A stretch of 64,000 bases of DNA, from NCBI RefSeq assembly GCF_001294455.1, contig NZ_LIKT01000017.1:37859-101858 (forward strand), written 5' to 3'. This document shows, one piece after another, positions 19,646-28,707 of this stretch. Source of the DNA: Phaeobacter sp. 11ANDIMAR09. Its GTDB lineage: Bacteria > Pseudomonadota > Alphaproteobacteria > Rhodobacterales > Rhodobacteraceae. Numbering within the stretch: the first letter of the stretch is position 1; every line of letters begins with the position of its first letter. The notes beneath the pieces were generated by a model, which saw only the letters and a program-made list of their open reading frames with translations, was not told where the DNA came from and did not search any database. The position numbers were made by a program, and so were the translations under genes.

Positions 19646-20950
19646 TCAATCTTCGCGGAAGGCTTTGACAAAATAATCCGCCAGCGGTTTCACCAGATAG
19701 GATAGCGGCGAGCGATCCTGGGTGCGGATGTAGCTCTCCACCGGCATGCCGGGGATCAGCACCGTGCCTTCCGGCAGGCGCTGCGCTTCATCGGGGTTGA
19801 GCTCGACCTCGGCTCGGTAATAGGAGACCCCGGTGTTCTGGTCCTCAAAGGCATCGGCAGAGACCAGCGTCACCTTGCCAAACAGATCCGGTGTATTGCG
19901 CTGATCCAACGACGAGAACTTGAGCGTAACATCCTGCCCGACATAGATCTGCTCGATATCCGTGGGCGAGACCTGTGCGGCGATCACCAGCGGGCGGTCC
20001 TGCGGCACCAGATAGAGCACCGGATCTGCCGCCCGTATGACGGACCGCGGGGTATGCACCTGCATGTCATAGACAATGCCCGAAACCGGAGCGGTGATAT
20101 CCAACCGCGCCAAGCGCTCGATCAGGGTGCGACGGTTCTCCCCGAGTTCCAGTTCTTGATAGCGTAGATCACGCAATTGAGTAATCGCCTCTTCGCGGCG
20201 GGTTGATCCCAGTTTCAGGATCTCGATCTCGGTCTCAGTGATCCGTCCCAAGGCCTGGGCCTCGGTTGCAATCAGCTCGCCGAGGCGACCGCTCAGATCG
20301 GCCTCGGTGCGGCGCAGGTTCAGCACAGTGCCAGCCTGGGCCAAGCCACGCTCTAGCAGGATATTCTGGTTTTTCAGCTCTTCAGCGATCAGCTCCAGCT
20401 GCAACGCCATCGATTCCTGTTGTGCTTTGATCCCGGTGATCTGATCCTGTGTCTGGGCGCTGCGCTTGTTCAGCTGTTCGATTTCCCGGGCGATGGATTC
20501 CGCGCGGGCGACAAACAGACGCTGCTGCCCTTCAATCAGATCCCTCACGGCAGGGCGGGTTGCCGTCAAAGCCAACAGCTCCGCGTCAAACTGCACTTCC
20601 TTGGTGCTGTCGCGCTCTGCCTCCAGCCGCCCACGGCGCGCCATCATCTCAAACAGCTGCCCCTCAGTAATGGCCAATTGCGAGCGGAGTTCCTTGGCGT
20701 CCAGCCGCAAGAGCAGGTCGCCACGAGTCACGCTGTCGCCATCATCCACCAGGATCTCAGACACAATGCCGCCATCCAGATGTTGGACGACCTGTCGGTT
20801 GCGATCCACCTCAATGCGCCCTGTCGCCACGATGGCCCCCGCGATCGAAGACATCACCGCCCAGGTTCCAAAACCACCCAAAAGGATCATCAGTGTTAGA
20901 GTGCCAATCAGCAGCGGGCTGCGAGCGGACCATTCCTTATCCTGGCTCAT
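19646..20950 (-). CDS. Type I secretion membrane-fusion (HlyD) protein
   Basis: A 434-residue periplasmic adaptor. There is one N-terminal membrane helix (about 13-35). The lipoyl-like half follows ([19 protein letters not shown]), then a long coiled coil of about 180 residues rich in Glu/Gln/Leu, then the second lipoyl half ([14 protein letters not shown]) and a barrel domain ending [20 protein letters not shown], the classic HlyD tail. It bridges the ABC exporter to an outer-membrane TolC channel, which is not encoded here. Start overlaps the ABC gene stop (ATGA). Confidence 0.93.
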   Translation of the reverse strand: MSQDKEWSARSPLLIGTLTLMILLGGFGTWAVMSSIAGAIVATGRIEVDRNRQVVQHLDGGIVSEILVDDGDSVTRGDLLLRLDAKELRSQLAITEGQLFEMMARRGRLEAERDSTKEVQFDAELLALTATRPAVRDLIEGQQRLFVARAESIAREIEQLNKRSAQTQDQITGIKAQQESMALQLELIAEELKNQNILLERGLAQAGTVLNLRRTEADLSGRLGELIATEAQALGRITETEIEILKLGSTRREEAITQLRDLRYQELELGENRRTLIERLARLDITAPVSGIVYDMQVHTPRSVIRAADPVLYLVPQDRPLVIAAQVSPTDIEQIYVGQDVTLKFSSLDQRNTPDLFGKVTLVSADAFEDQNTGVSYYRAEVELNPDEAQRLPEGTVLIPGMPVESYIRTQDRSPLSYLVKPLADYFVKAFRED

Positions 20951-22680
20951 TGAACCCCTCCCGTCCCAGCGTTTTTGCGGATGGATTGATGATTGGCCAC
21001 CATTTCCTGCAGCACTTTGTCTTTGGGACCAAAGGCCGTTTGCACGCCTTTGTCGATCACCAAAAGCATCTCACATTCCTGAATAGCCGCAGGTCGATGC
21101 GCCATGATCAGCACCGATTGCCCCGCCGCCTTGAGCGCCTTGATGGCCTGGTTCAGCGCAATTGAGCCTTCGTTATCAAGATTGGAGTTGGGCTCATCCA
21201 GAATGACGATCACTGGGGTGTCATAAAGCGCACGGGCCAGAGCGACCCGTTGCATCTGCCCCCCCGACAATCGCCCGCCGCCTGCCGAAACACGGGTGTC
21301 ATAACCCTCCGGCAGGTTGACGATCATCTCATGCGCCGCAGCTTTCTTGGCAGCAGCCACCACTTTTTCCGCATCCGGCTCCTCGGCCAGCCGGGCAATA
21401 TTCTGAGCAATAGTGCCCTCAAACAGCTGCACGCGTTGCGGCAGATAGCCAAAATGCCGCCCCAGGACATCCGGGTCATATTGATCCAGAGCCGCACCAT
21501 CCAAGCGAATGGTCCCAGCGGCAGGCCGCCAGGCGCCGGTCAGCGCCTTGGCCAGGGTGGATTTGCCCGATCCAGACGGACCAATCACTCCAATCGCCTG
21601 TCCCGGCTCCACCCGGAAGATGACATTGCGCAATTGTGCCCGGCTGTCCCCGGGCGGCACCACGGCCAAGGCCTGAACCTCCAAACGCGCCTCGGGCTGT
21701 GGCAACGCCATGCGCTCGGCCTCGGCAGGCACTTTGGTGAGCAGTTCAGCAAGGCTGTGCCAGCCCTTGATGGCGCGTTGCACCATGGCCCATTGCCCAA
21801 GCCCCAGCTCGATTGGGGCCAGGGCCCGGCCCATTAGAACCGAACCGGCAATCATTGCCCCTGGCGAGACCTCGCCATTGAGCGCCAGATAGGCACCAAG
21901 CCCAAGCATGGCAGATTGCAAAAACAGACGGAGCGTTTTGGTCAGGGTGGTAAAGCCCCCCCCGGTATCATTGGCGGTGAGAGTATCCTTGAGCGCTGCG
22001 TTGCGCAGTTTCTGCCAGCGCAGGAAGGCGGCTCCGCGCATACCCATGGACTGGATCATCTCGGCCTCGCCACGAATTTCCTCGGAAGACAGATTGGCCC
22101 GATGCCCCGATACCGCCGCCTGTTGCAAAGGCGCGCGGCTGAAAATCTGATTGAGCAGCGCCACTGCAACCAAAACCGCACCACCGCCCAGTGCCAAGAG
22201 CCCCAACCAGGGGTGAAACAGCGCAATCCCTGCCAGAAACAACGGCGTCCAGGGTAGATCAAAACCTGCCCCCAGCACTGGCGAGGACATCAACCGCTGG
22301 ATGGCTTCCAGATCCGCTGTTGCAGTCTGCGCCACCGGATCCTGCGCCACCGCAGAGCGGCGTACTGCAGCGTCAAATACCCGTTTGTCCAACGCCGCCT
22401 GGAACCGGGCGCCAATTCTGGCCAGAACCCGCCCTCGCACGTAGTCCAACAGCCCCATCATGCCGTAAAGGAACAAAACCAGCAGCGACAGGGCCACAAG
22501 AGTGGCCTCAGAGCCGCTGCCCAACACCCGATCATAGACCTGCATCATGTAGAGAGGGCCAGTCAGCATCAGCAAATTTACAAAGACACTGAAGAGACCA
22601 ACCGCCCAATAGAGGCTGCGGCTTGAACGGCGACAGGCCGTAAGTTCATCATATCCGGGCTTAAAAGTTTTATTTGCCAT
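20947..22680 (-). CDS. Type I secretion ABC transporter (PrtD-like)
   Basis: A 577-residue fused permease-ATPase. Six membrane helices lie in residues 20-300. The ATPase has Walker [10 protein letters not shown] (367-375), signature LSGGQ (471-475), Walker B VIVILDEP (about 490-497) and the H-loop MAHRP. There is no N-terminal C39 peptidase, so it belongs with PrtD/LipB/RsaD exporters of proteins carrying uncleaved C-terminal signals such as RTX toxins, proteases or S-layer proteins. No such substrate gene is in the window. It forms an operon with the HlyD gene. Confidence 0.93.
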   Translation of the reverse strand: MANKTFKPGYDELTACRRSSRSLYWAVGLFSVFVNLLMLTGPLYMMQVYDRVLGSGSEATLVALSLLVLFLYGMMGLLDYVRGRVLARIGARFQAALDKRVFDAAVRRSAVAQDPVAQTATADLEAIQRLMSSPVLGAGFDLPWTPLFLAGIALFHPWLGLLALGGGAVLVAVALLNQIFSRAPLQQAAVSGHRANLSSEEIRGEAEMIQSMGMRGAAFLRWQKLRNAALKDTLTANDTGGGFTTLTKTLRLFLQSAMLGLGAYLALNGEVSPGAMIAGSVLMGRALAPIELGLGQWAMVQRAIKGWHSLAELLTKVPAEAERMALPQPEARLEVQALAVVPPGDSRAQLRNVIFRVEPGQAIGVIGPSGSGKSTLAKALTGAWRPAAGTIRLDGAALDQYDPDVLGRHFGYLPQRVQLFEGTIAQNIARLAEEPDAEKVVAAAKKAAAHEMIVNLPEGYDTRVSAGGGRLSGGQMQRVALARALYDTPVIVILDEPNSNLDNEGSIALNQAIKALKAAGQSVLIMAHRPAAIQECEMLLVIDKGVQTAFGPKDKVLQEMVANHQSIRKNAGTGGVQ

Positions 22681-22874
22681 ATTGACTATGCTCTATCTGT
22701 TCAAACGGTCCGCGACATATTAGACCCTGCGCCAACGACAACTCTTGGGAAACCTGTTCCGAATCTGCCACAAACGTGCAAACAAATTGCTGTAGAACAG
22801 TGGGAATCTTCGGAATTGCCACTAAGTAGGTGCTCGTGTTTCTTAAATAGCGAATTAAGTGGGTTACAACTCAA

Positions 22875-23636
22875 ATGCTAATTTTCACCAAACCTCGTTT
22901 TGTCTTTGCTGCAGTTGCGTTGGTTTTGTCCCTGGCAGGTTGCGCTGCACAGGACCCGGCAGCAAAAGCAGCGGGTGAGGTTTTTGATCCCTATGAGAAC
23001 ACCAACCGCTCCGTGCACAAGCTCAATCTCGCTGTCGATCGCTTTGCCTTCCGTCCCGCATCCAAAGGCTATGTGGCGATTGTTCCCGAGCCGATGGTCA
23101 CCAGCTTTTCGTCTTTTGCCGAAAACCTGTCGATGCCCGGCCAAGCGGTCAATGCCCTGTTGCAGGGCAATCCTAAGCTCGCCGGCCAGGCACTTGCACG
23201 CTTTGCTCTGAACACCACGATCGGTTTTCTTGGCTTGGCCAACCCCGCCTCTGATTTCAACCTCCCCGAGGTGAATACGGACTTTGGTCAAACGCTTGCC
23301 GTTTGGGGCGTGGGTGAGGGCGCCTATGTCGAGCTGCCCCTCTACGGTCCCTCTACCGCACGCGATGCCACAGGTATTGTCGTCGATTTCTTCACCAATC
23401 CGATTGGCTATGCTCGGAACAATCCCGCCGATAACATCAGCATCTACGCAGAAATAGTGCGTCGCATGGGGAACCGTGGCAGATATTCGGATACGGTTGA
23501 TTCTATTCTCTATGAAAGCGCTGACAGCTATGCGCAGGCCCGCCTGCTCTATCTGCAGAACCGGCGTTTTGAGCTGGGCGAAACCGCCGAGATCAGTGAA
23601 ATCGATCCCTTTGAACTAGATACCGAAGGATTTTAA
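22875..23636 (+). CDS. mlaA: MlaA/VacJ outer-membrane lipoprotein
   Basis: A 253-residue lipoprotein with lipobox LAGC (Cys near residue 23). The MlaA domain starts FDPYENTNRSVHKLN and includes ARFALNTTIGFLGLANPASDF and YVELPLYGPSTARDATG. MlaA pulls mislocalised phospholipids from the outer leaflet of the outer membrane and hands them to MlaC. It is followed after three bases by mlaC. The MlaFEDB inner-membrane ABC genes are not in this window. Confidence 0.93.
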   Translation: MLIFTKPRFVFAAVALVLSLAGCAAQDPAAKAAGEVFDPYENTNRSVHKLNLAVDRFAFRPASKGYVAIVPEPMVTSFSSFAENLSMPGQAVNALLQGNPKLAGQALARFALNTTIGFLGLANPASDFNLPEVNTDFGQTLAVWGVGEGAYVELPLYGPSTARDATGIVVDFFTNPIGYARNNPADNISIYAEIVRRMGNRGRYSDTVDSILYESADSYAQARLLYLQNRRFELGETAEISEIDPFELDTEGF

Positions 23637-23639
23637 GCC

Positions 23640-24230
23640 ATGCATCGTCGCAGTTTCTTGACCGGGCTTTCCGCCAGCGCGGCGCTTGTGCCCGCCACAC
23701 CGCTTTGGGCTTTGAACGAGGCCGGGGCCAGCAAGCTGATCAACAGCCTGGTTGCCGACATCAACACAGTCATCGCATCGGGCAAAGCCGAGAACGCCAT
23801 GTTCCGCGAATTTGAGCGGATCTTCAAACGCTACAGCGATACGTCCTATATCGCCGCCTATGCGCTTGGGGTTGATGCACGTCGTGCCACCAAGACGCAG
23901 AAACGGAACTTCTCCAAGACCTTTCAGGGCTATATTTCCCGCAAATATGGCAAACGCTTTCGCGAATTCATCGGCGGCAGCCTGGAAGTGAAAAGCGTGA
24001 AGCGCGTGAAGAAGTGGTATGAAGTAAGCACCCTTGCCCGTCTGCAGGGCCAAGCTCCGTTTGAGGTCACCTTTTTGGTCTCTGATCGCTCCGGCAAGGA
24101 CCTTTTCTTTAATATGTATATTGAGGGTGTGAACCTACTGCTGACCGAACGCACCGAAATCGGGGCGATTTTGGACAGCAACAAAGGCGATATCGACGCC
24201 ATGATTGCCGAGCTGAAACGCCTAAGCTGA
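23640..24230 (+). CDS. mlaC: MlaC-family phospholipid-binding periplasmic protein
   Basis: A 196-residue periplasmic protein, start MHRRSFLTGLSASAALV, a twin-arginine-type signal (RRSFLTG) with cleavage near AL-WALN. The MlaC/Ttg2D domain contains YIAAYALGVDARRATKTQKRNF-like residues, RFREFIGGSLEVK and RSGKDLFFNMYIEGVNLL. It shuttles phospholipid across the periplasm between MlaA and the MlaFEDB complex. Three bases separate it from mlaA, and a bidirectional terminator follows. Confidence 0.9.
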   Translation: MHRRSFLTGLSASAALVPATPLWALNEAGASKLINSLVADINTVIASGKAENAMFREFERIFKRYSDTSYIAAYALGVDARRATKTQKRNFSKTFQGYISRKYGKRFREFIGGSLEVKSVKRVKKWYEVSTLARLQGQAPFEVTFLVSDRSGKDLFFNMYIEGVNLLLTERTEIGAILDSNKGDIDAMIAELKRLS

Positions 24231-24275
24231 TACCCCTTGCGTCAAGGCGCAGGGCTCCATGCAGTCTCTGAATTG

Positions 24276-24303
24276 AAAAGGCTCCCAGTTGGGAGCCTTT
24301 TTT
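24276..24303. terminator. Bidirectional terminator, mlaC/pbp
   Basis: AAAAGGCTCCCA/TGGGAGCC hairpin: the stem GGCTCCCA-GT-TGGGAGCC is followed by six Ts on the plus strand and four on the minus strand (the AAAA at 24276-24279). It serves mlaC and the convergent penicillin-binding protein gene. Confidence 0.88.
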
Positions 24304-24329
24304 ACATCGCGAAGCCAAAGAGGCCAAAC

Positions 24330-26609
24330 CTAGTTGCGGCCAAAGATATCGCGCAACAACCCGTCCACAGCACGGCCGATTTCCTGGCCCGGCCGGTTGC
24401 GTTCGCGGCGCCGTTGCGGAACCGGTTGCACGGGGTCCGGAATAACAATCGGCGCTGGCTCCAACATCGGCAGAGGTTTGGGGGGCAGGCCTTCGTGTAC
24501 CCGCACCATGGCCTCGTGCCAGATCTCTGCCGGCAGGCCACCACCAGTGACACCGCTCAGGGGCGTGTTGTCGTCATAGCCCATCCACACCCCGGCCACG
24601 TAATCCGCGGTAAACCCGATAAACCAGGCGTCACGTGCGGCCTGCGTGGTGCCGGACTTCCCAGCCGCCTGCCAACCCGGAATCTGCGCGCGGCGCCCTG
24701 TGCCCTCGGCAATGACTTTCTCCATCATCCAGACCAGCTGCTGCGCCGCCTCGGTCCGGATCACCCGCTCTCCCATACCGCCGCTGCGTCCCATCAGGGG
24801 TTCGGTATCGGTAACCAGTCGCAGCTCGCTTACGCCATAGGGAGTGACCGAAGAGCCGCCATTCAGGATCCCGGCATAGGCCCCGGTCATTTCCAACAAT
24901 GTGCTTTCGGAGGCCCCAAGCGCCAGCGCCGGACCTTCAGCCATCGCATTATCGATGCCAAAATCGGAGGCAACGCGGCGCACCAGATCGCGACCCACCG
25001 CCTCGGAGAGCTTGACCGCTGGCACATTCAGCGAGTCCCGAAGAGCCCGGGCCAGAGTCACCTCACCATAGTATTTGCGGGTATAGTTCTTGGGGCACCA
25101 CTCCCCAGAGCCGGGCAGATCCAGACAGTATTCTGTGTCCAACAAGATATCGAGCGGGGAATAGCCCAGCTCCAGGGCCGTGGCATAGACAAAGGGTTTA
25201 AAGGCAGAGCCGGTCTGCCGTTTGGCCTGGGTGGCCCGGTTAAAAACACCGGAGACACGGGTCCTGCGCCCGCCAACCATAGCCCGCACGGCCCCATCTG
25301 CGCTCATGACGACAATGGCGGCCTGCGCTTTGGACCCCTCCCGCACCTTATTTTCAAACACATAGGTGATCGCATCTTCGGCTGCCGTTTGCAGACGCTG
25401 ATCCAGAGTGGTGCGGATCACCACATCCTCGGCAGTTTGAGCGCCAAAATAGCTGGGCACGCTGTCCATGATCCAGTCGGCAAAATAGCCGCCCGCCCGC
25501 GCCTCTGCTGCAGGGCTCAGCCGCGCCGGATTCTCCTGCCCTGCTTTGGTTTCCGCGGAACTCAGATAGCCCTGATCATGCATCAGGCGCAGCACTGTCG
25601 CGGCACGATCCTGCGAGCGCTTCAAATTGTTGGTTGGTGCCAATGACGATGGCGCTGTCAGCAATCCTGCAAGCATCGCGCCCTCAGCCGCGCTCAGCTG
25701 GCTGGCCGATTTACCAAAGTAGCGCTGTGCTGCGGCCTCCGCGCCATGGGCCCCGCCGCCCATATAGGCGCGGTTCATATAGATCGAGAGGATCTCATCC
25801 TTGGTGTATTTGACCTCCATCGCCAGCGCATAGATGGCTTCGGTGCCCTTGCGCCACAGAGAGCCCTGGCGGCAGTCCTTTTCATAGGCGGCTTCGCTTT
25901 CCCATTCAGTGGGGTCATAGGTCCGGCCAAGACACAGAAGCTTTGCCGTCTGTTGGGTGATGGTGGAGCCACCATGTCCAGACAGGGGGCCACGGCCCTC
26001 GCTCAGATTGATGCGCACAGCCGAAGCCACGCCGCGCGGCGAAATACCAAAATGGCGGTAGAAGCGTTTGTCCTCAGTGGCGACGATGGCGTTTTTCAAA
26101 TGTGGCGAGACGGTCTGTGCGGTGACCACGCCGCCAAATTGGTCGCCCCTCCAGGCAAAGACCTCGCCCTCGTGGTCTAGCAGGGTAACAGAGCCCCTCG
26201 CCCGGCCATCCAGCAGCGTTGCCACCTCTGGCAAGTTGATGGCCTGATAGCCCACGGCCATGCCCACCAGAGTGAGGACAATCACCCCAATCCGCCAAGA
26301 GAACCCCCAGATCAACCGCAGCAGCCAGCGAAAGGGCATCAACAGGGTGGCGATCACGCCCCGCGACTTGCGCCGCGAGCCTGCGGGCTTTCTGCGCGCA
26401 GGCGCCGCCCGCTGTGCTTGCGGCTTGGAGGAGGGTTTGGCGGTTGGCCTGGATTTTGACTTGGGCTTTGGCTTGGGTTTCGACTTGGGTTTCGAATTTC
26501 CAAACAGCAGCCCCCAGAGACCGCCAGCCCGTTTGGCTGGCCGCTTGCCTGCTGCCTTTGCATAGCGTTTCTCCGCCACCAGTGGCTTTCGCCCTGAACC
26601 CTGCGCCAT
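24330..26609 (-). CDS. Class A penicillin-binding protein (PBP1 type)
   Basis: A 759-residue bifunctional murein synthase. The cytoplasmic N terminus is very basic, with a Lys-Pro/Lys-Ser repeat (residues 38-55), then a membrane helix near 95-122. The glycosyltransferase domain shows ATEDKRFYRHFGI, GGSTITQQTAKLL and RAYMGGGAHG. The transpeptidase domain has TGSAFKPF (SxxK serine), SLNVPAVKL (SxN) and GKSGTTQ (KTG-type). A Pro-rich tail follows. It polymerises and cross-links peptidoglycan in the periplasm. The length and motif set are those of a complete enzyme. Confidence 0.93.
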   Translation of the reverse strand: MAQGSGRKPLVAEKRYAKAAGKRPAKRAGGLWGLLFGNSKPKSKPKPKPKSKSRPTAKPSSKPQAQRAAPARRKPAGSRRKSRGVIATLLMPFRWLLRLIWGFSWRIGVIVLTLVGMAVGYQAINLPEVATLLDGRARGSVTLLDHEGEVFAWRGDQFGGVVTAQTVSPHLKNAIVATEDKRFYRHFGISPRGVASAVRINLSEGRGPLSGHGGSTITQQTAKLLCLGRTYDPTEWESEAAYEKDCRQGSLWRKGTEAIYALAMEVKYTKDEILSIYMNRAYMGGGAHGAEAAAQRYFGKSASQLSAAEGAMLAGLLTAPSSLAPTNNLKRSQDRAATVLRLMHDQGYLSSAETKAGQENPARLSPAAEARAGGYFADWIMDSVPSYFGAQTAEDVVIRTTLDQRLQTAAEDAITYVFENKVREGSKAQAAIVVMSADGAVRAMVGGRRTRVSGVFNRATQAKRQTGSAFKPFVYATALELGYSPLDILLDTEYCLDLPGSGEWCPKNYTRKYYGEVTLARALRDSLNVPAVKLSEAVGRDLVRRVASDFGIDNAMAEGPALALGASESTLLEMTGAYAGILNGGSSVTPYGVSELRLVTDTEPLMGRSGGMGERVIRTEAAQQLVWMMEKVIAEGTGRRAQIPGWQAAGKSGTTQAARDAWFIGFTADYVAGVWMGYDDNTPLSGVTGGGLPAEIWHEAMVRVHEGLPPKPLPMLEPAPIVIPDPVQPVPQRRRERNRPGQEIGRAVDGLLRDIFGRN

Positions 26610-26765
26610 CTTGAAATCCTGCCCGGTTTGCCCGTTTTAACCACTTTAGCCCTTTCGCACAGCTTTGTAGAGAGGCGGTTTATGGGGAATTTCCATCCCC
26701 CCACCGCCCAGATTTCGGGCATGTTTACCTTTTTGCGCTCGTTTTTTGACCGTCCGCCCTCATGC

Positions 26766-26828
26766 TGCACCTGCAAAACGCCCCCTCCGGTTCCCCCGAC
26801 TCGGCGCCTTGGTTTTTCTGCAGGTGCA
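26766..26828. promoter_or_regulatory. Interrupted inverted repeat upstream of glnK
   Basis: TGCACCTGCA (26766-26775) and TGCAGGTGCA (26819-26828) are exact reverse complements 43 bases apart, ending 63 bases before glnK. Each arm carries a TGCACC/GGTGCA half like those of NtrC sites, but the usual 5-bp spacing is absent. It may act as two half-sites, or as a leader hairpin; function is not shown. Confidence 0.35.
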
Positions 26829-26891
26829 AATGCGCGGGTGCTCCAGCCAGATCCTTTGGTGACAGGCACCCTCCAAGACGAGGATGTCGAA

Positions 26892-27230
26892 ATGAAAATG
26901 ATCATCGCTGCCATCAAACCCTTCAAACTGGAGGACGTCCGTGAAGCGCTGACCGCTCTTGGCGTTTCGGGGTTGATGGTGTCCGAAGTAAAGGGCTTTG
27001 GCGCCCAGGCGGGCCACACCGAGATCTACCGTGGGGCCGAATATGAAGTGAATTTTGTCCCCAAGCTGAAACTGGAAATCGTGGTTTCCGCCAGCCTGGC
27101 CGACCAAGTGGTCGAAACCATCGCCAATACCGCCCGCACCGGAAAAATCGGTGACGGCAAGATCTTTGTGATCGACGTGGAGCACGCCCTGCGGGTGCGC
27201 ACCGGCGAAACCAATCAAGACGCGCTGTAA
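26892..27230 (+). CDS. glnK: Nitrogen regulatory protein P-II (GlnK type)
   Basis: A 112-residue P-II protein, exactly family length. Tyr51, the uridylylation site, lies in the T-loop IYRGAEYEVNF; the B-loop is TARTGKIGDGKIFV; and the C-terminal signature is VLRVRTGE-like (here ALRVRTGETNQDAL). The position immediately before amtB marks it as GlnK, which blocks the ammonium channel when nitrogen is ample. The start at 26892 is fixed by alignment to the family N terminus and by GACGAGG upstream. The frame is open further upstream, but that region is probably the leader. Confidence 0.95.
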   Translation: MKMIIAAIKPFKLEDVREALTALGVSGLMVSEVKGFGAQAGHTEIYRGAEYEVNFVPKLKLEIVVSASLADQVVETIANTARTGKIGDGKIFVIDVEHALRVRTGETNQDAL

Positions 27231-27253
27231 GCGCCGCATTTGGAGGATAACTG

Positions 27254-28564
27254 ATGCGTAAACTCTCTCTCTCTTTGTCGGCGCTAGCGCTGGCCACCCT
27301 GCCGGGCCTGGCCATGGCGCAAGAGGCGGCTGCCCCAAGCTTTGACGAAATCGGCCCCTACATCATGACAACCCTGTTGTTCTGCATGGCAGGCTTCCTG
27401 GTGTTCTTCATGGCCGCAGGCTTTGCGATGCTCGAAGGCGGCCTGGTGCGCTCCAAGAACGTCACCATGCAGATGACCAAGAACATCGCGCTCTACTCGA
27501 TCGCGGCCATCATGTATTGGCTGGTTGGCTTCAACACCATGTATCCGGGCGATTTCAATGGCTTCTTCTCGATTGGTGGCCAAACGGTCTTGGATGCCGT
27601 AGGGGTTTCCGCAGCAGATGCCGCGCTGGACTATGCCTCGGTCGGGTCTGACTTCTTCTTCCAGCTGGTGTTTGTTGCGGCCACCGCTTCGATCGTATCG
27701 GGCGCCCTGGCTGAGCGGATCAAACTGTGGCCCTTCCTGGTCTTCGTAATCGTTCTGACTGGCTTCATGTACCCAATTTCCGGCTCCTGGAAATGGGGTG
27801 GCGGCTGGCTCGACGCTATGGGCTTTTCTGACTTTGCTGGCTCCACTGTTGTGCACTCTGTAGGTGGCTGGGCTGCTCTGGCTGGTGCGATCGTTCTTGG
27901 CCCCCGTTTGGGCAAGTACAAAGACGGCCGCGTCAACCCAATGCCTGGTTCCAACCTGGCCCTGGCGACGCTCGGCACATTCATCCTGTGGCTCGGCTGG
28001 TTCGGTTTCAACGGCGGCTCGCAGCTGGCGATGGGCACCGTAGGCGATGTTTCTGACGTGTCGCGCATCTTTGCCAACACCAATATGGCAGCTGCTGCCG
28101 GTGCCGTTGCCGCGCTGATCCTGACACAGGTATTGTACAAGAAGGTTGACCTGACCATGGTCCTGAACGGCGCGCTGGCCGGTCTCGTATCGATCACCGC
28201 TGAACCACTCGCCCCTACCCTCTTTGGCTCGCTCTGGATCGGTGCCGTCGGTGGTGTGATCGTGGTCTTCGCAGTCCCAATGCTGGACAAGTTCAAAATC
28301 GATGACGTTGTCGGCGCCATCCCTGTTCACCTTCTGGCGGGCATCTGGGGCACCATCGCGGTGATCTTCTACGGCGAAGCCAGCCTGATGACCCAGCTGA
28401 CCGGCATTGTAGCCTACGGTGTGTTCACCTTTGTCGCTTCGCTGGTAATCTGGTTCATCCTGAAGGCAACCATGGGTATCCGCGTCAGTGAAGAAGATGA
28501 GATCAACGGTCTCGACATGTCGGAGCTGGGCATGGAAGCCTACCCAGAATTCAAAACAGGCTAA
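27254..28564 (+). CDS. amtB: Ammonium transporter
   Basis: A 436-residue Amt/Rh channel. A signal peptide (MRKLSLSLSALALATLPGLAMAQ) precedes eleven membrane helices. Conserved features include FVFFMAAGFAMLEGGLVR-like residues, DFAGSTVVHSVGGWAAL with the first pore histidine, and the second in GAIPVHLLAGIWGT. It conducts ammonium/ammonia into the cell and is gated by GlnK, encoded 23 bases upstream in the same operon. GGAGGATAACTG precedes the start. A strong terminator follows. Confidence 0.95.
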   Translation: MRKLSLSLSALALATLPGLAMAQEAAAPSFDEIGPYIMTTLLFCMAGFLVFFMAAGFAMLEGGLVRSKNVTMQMTKNIALYSIAAIMYWLVGFNTMYPGDFNGFFSIGGQTVLDAVGVSAADAALDYASVGSDFFFQLVFVAATASIVSGALAERIKLWPFLVFVIVLTGFMYPISGSWKWGGGWLDAMGFSDFAGSTVVHSVGGWAALAGAIVLGPRLGKYKDGRVNPMPGSNLALATLGTFILWLGWFGFNGGSQLAMGTVGDVSDVSRIFANTNMAAAAGAVAALILTQVLYKKVDLTMVLNGALAGLVSITAEPLAPTLFGSLWIGAVGGVIVVFAVPMLDKFKIDDVVGAIPVHLLAGIWGTIAVIFYGEASLMTQLTGIVAYGVFTFVASLVIWFILKATMGIRVSEEDEINGLDMSELGMEAYPEFKTG

Positions 28565-28593
28565 TCTGGCCAAGAACTCCGAGCAGAACACTG

Positions 28594-28621
28594 AAACGCG
28601 GCCCCAGCGGGCCGCGTTTTT
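28594..28621 (+). terminator. Terminator of glnK-amtB
   Basis: AAACGCGGCCC-CAGC-GGGCCGCGTTT stem followed by a run of Ts, 30 bases after the amtB stop. Confidence 0.9.
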
Positions 28622-28650
28622 CTGTTACTGTGTTCAGATATCCGCCCACG

Positions 28651-28677
28651 AAAAAGCGCGCCCTGCCAGGGCGCGCT
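28651..28677 (-). terminator. Terminator of the aminotransferase operon
   Basis: AGCGCGCCCTG-C-CAGGGCGCGCT is a near-perfect palindrome. On the minus strand it is followed by TTTTTC, placing an intrinsic terminator 30 bases after the aminotransferase stop. Confidence 0.85.
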
Positions 28678-28707
28678 ATAATCATTCTCGCTAAGGCTTA
28701 GCTGCAA

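Noticed and set aside
24237..25646. 469-codon plus-strand frame opposite the penicillin-binding protein gene
   Set aside because: Starts inside the bidirectional terminator and has no recognisable motif.
26440..26510. Short tandem repeats as a CRISPR-like array
   Set aside because: They are codons of the Lys-Pro tail of the penicillin-binding protein, with no spacers and no cas genes in the window.
26628..26891. In-frame extension upstream of glnK
   Set aside because: P-II proteins are 112 residues and start at the MKMI motif; the extension has no homology pattern and overlaps the promoter region.
27284..28591. 435-codon minus-strand open frame opposite amtB
   Set aside because: Composition (Asp/His/Arg/Gln-rich, no motif) and exact overlap with amtB mark it as a shadow.
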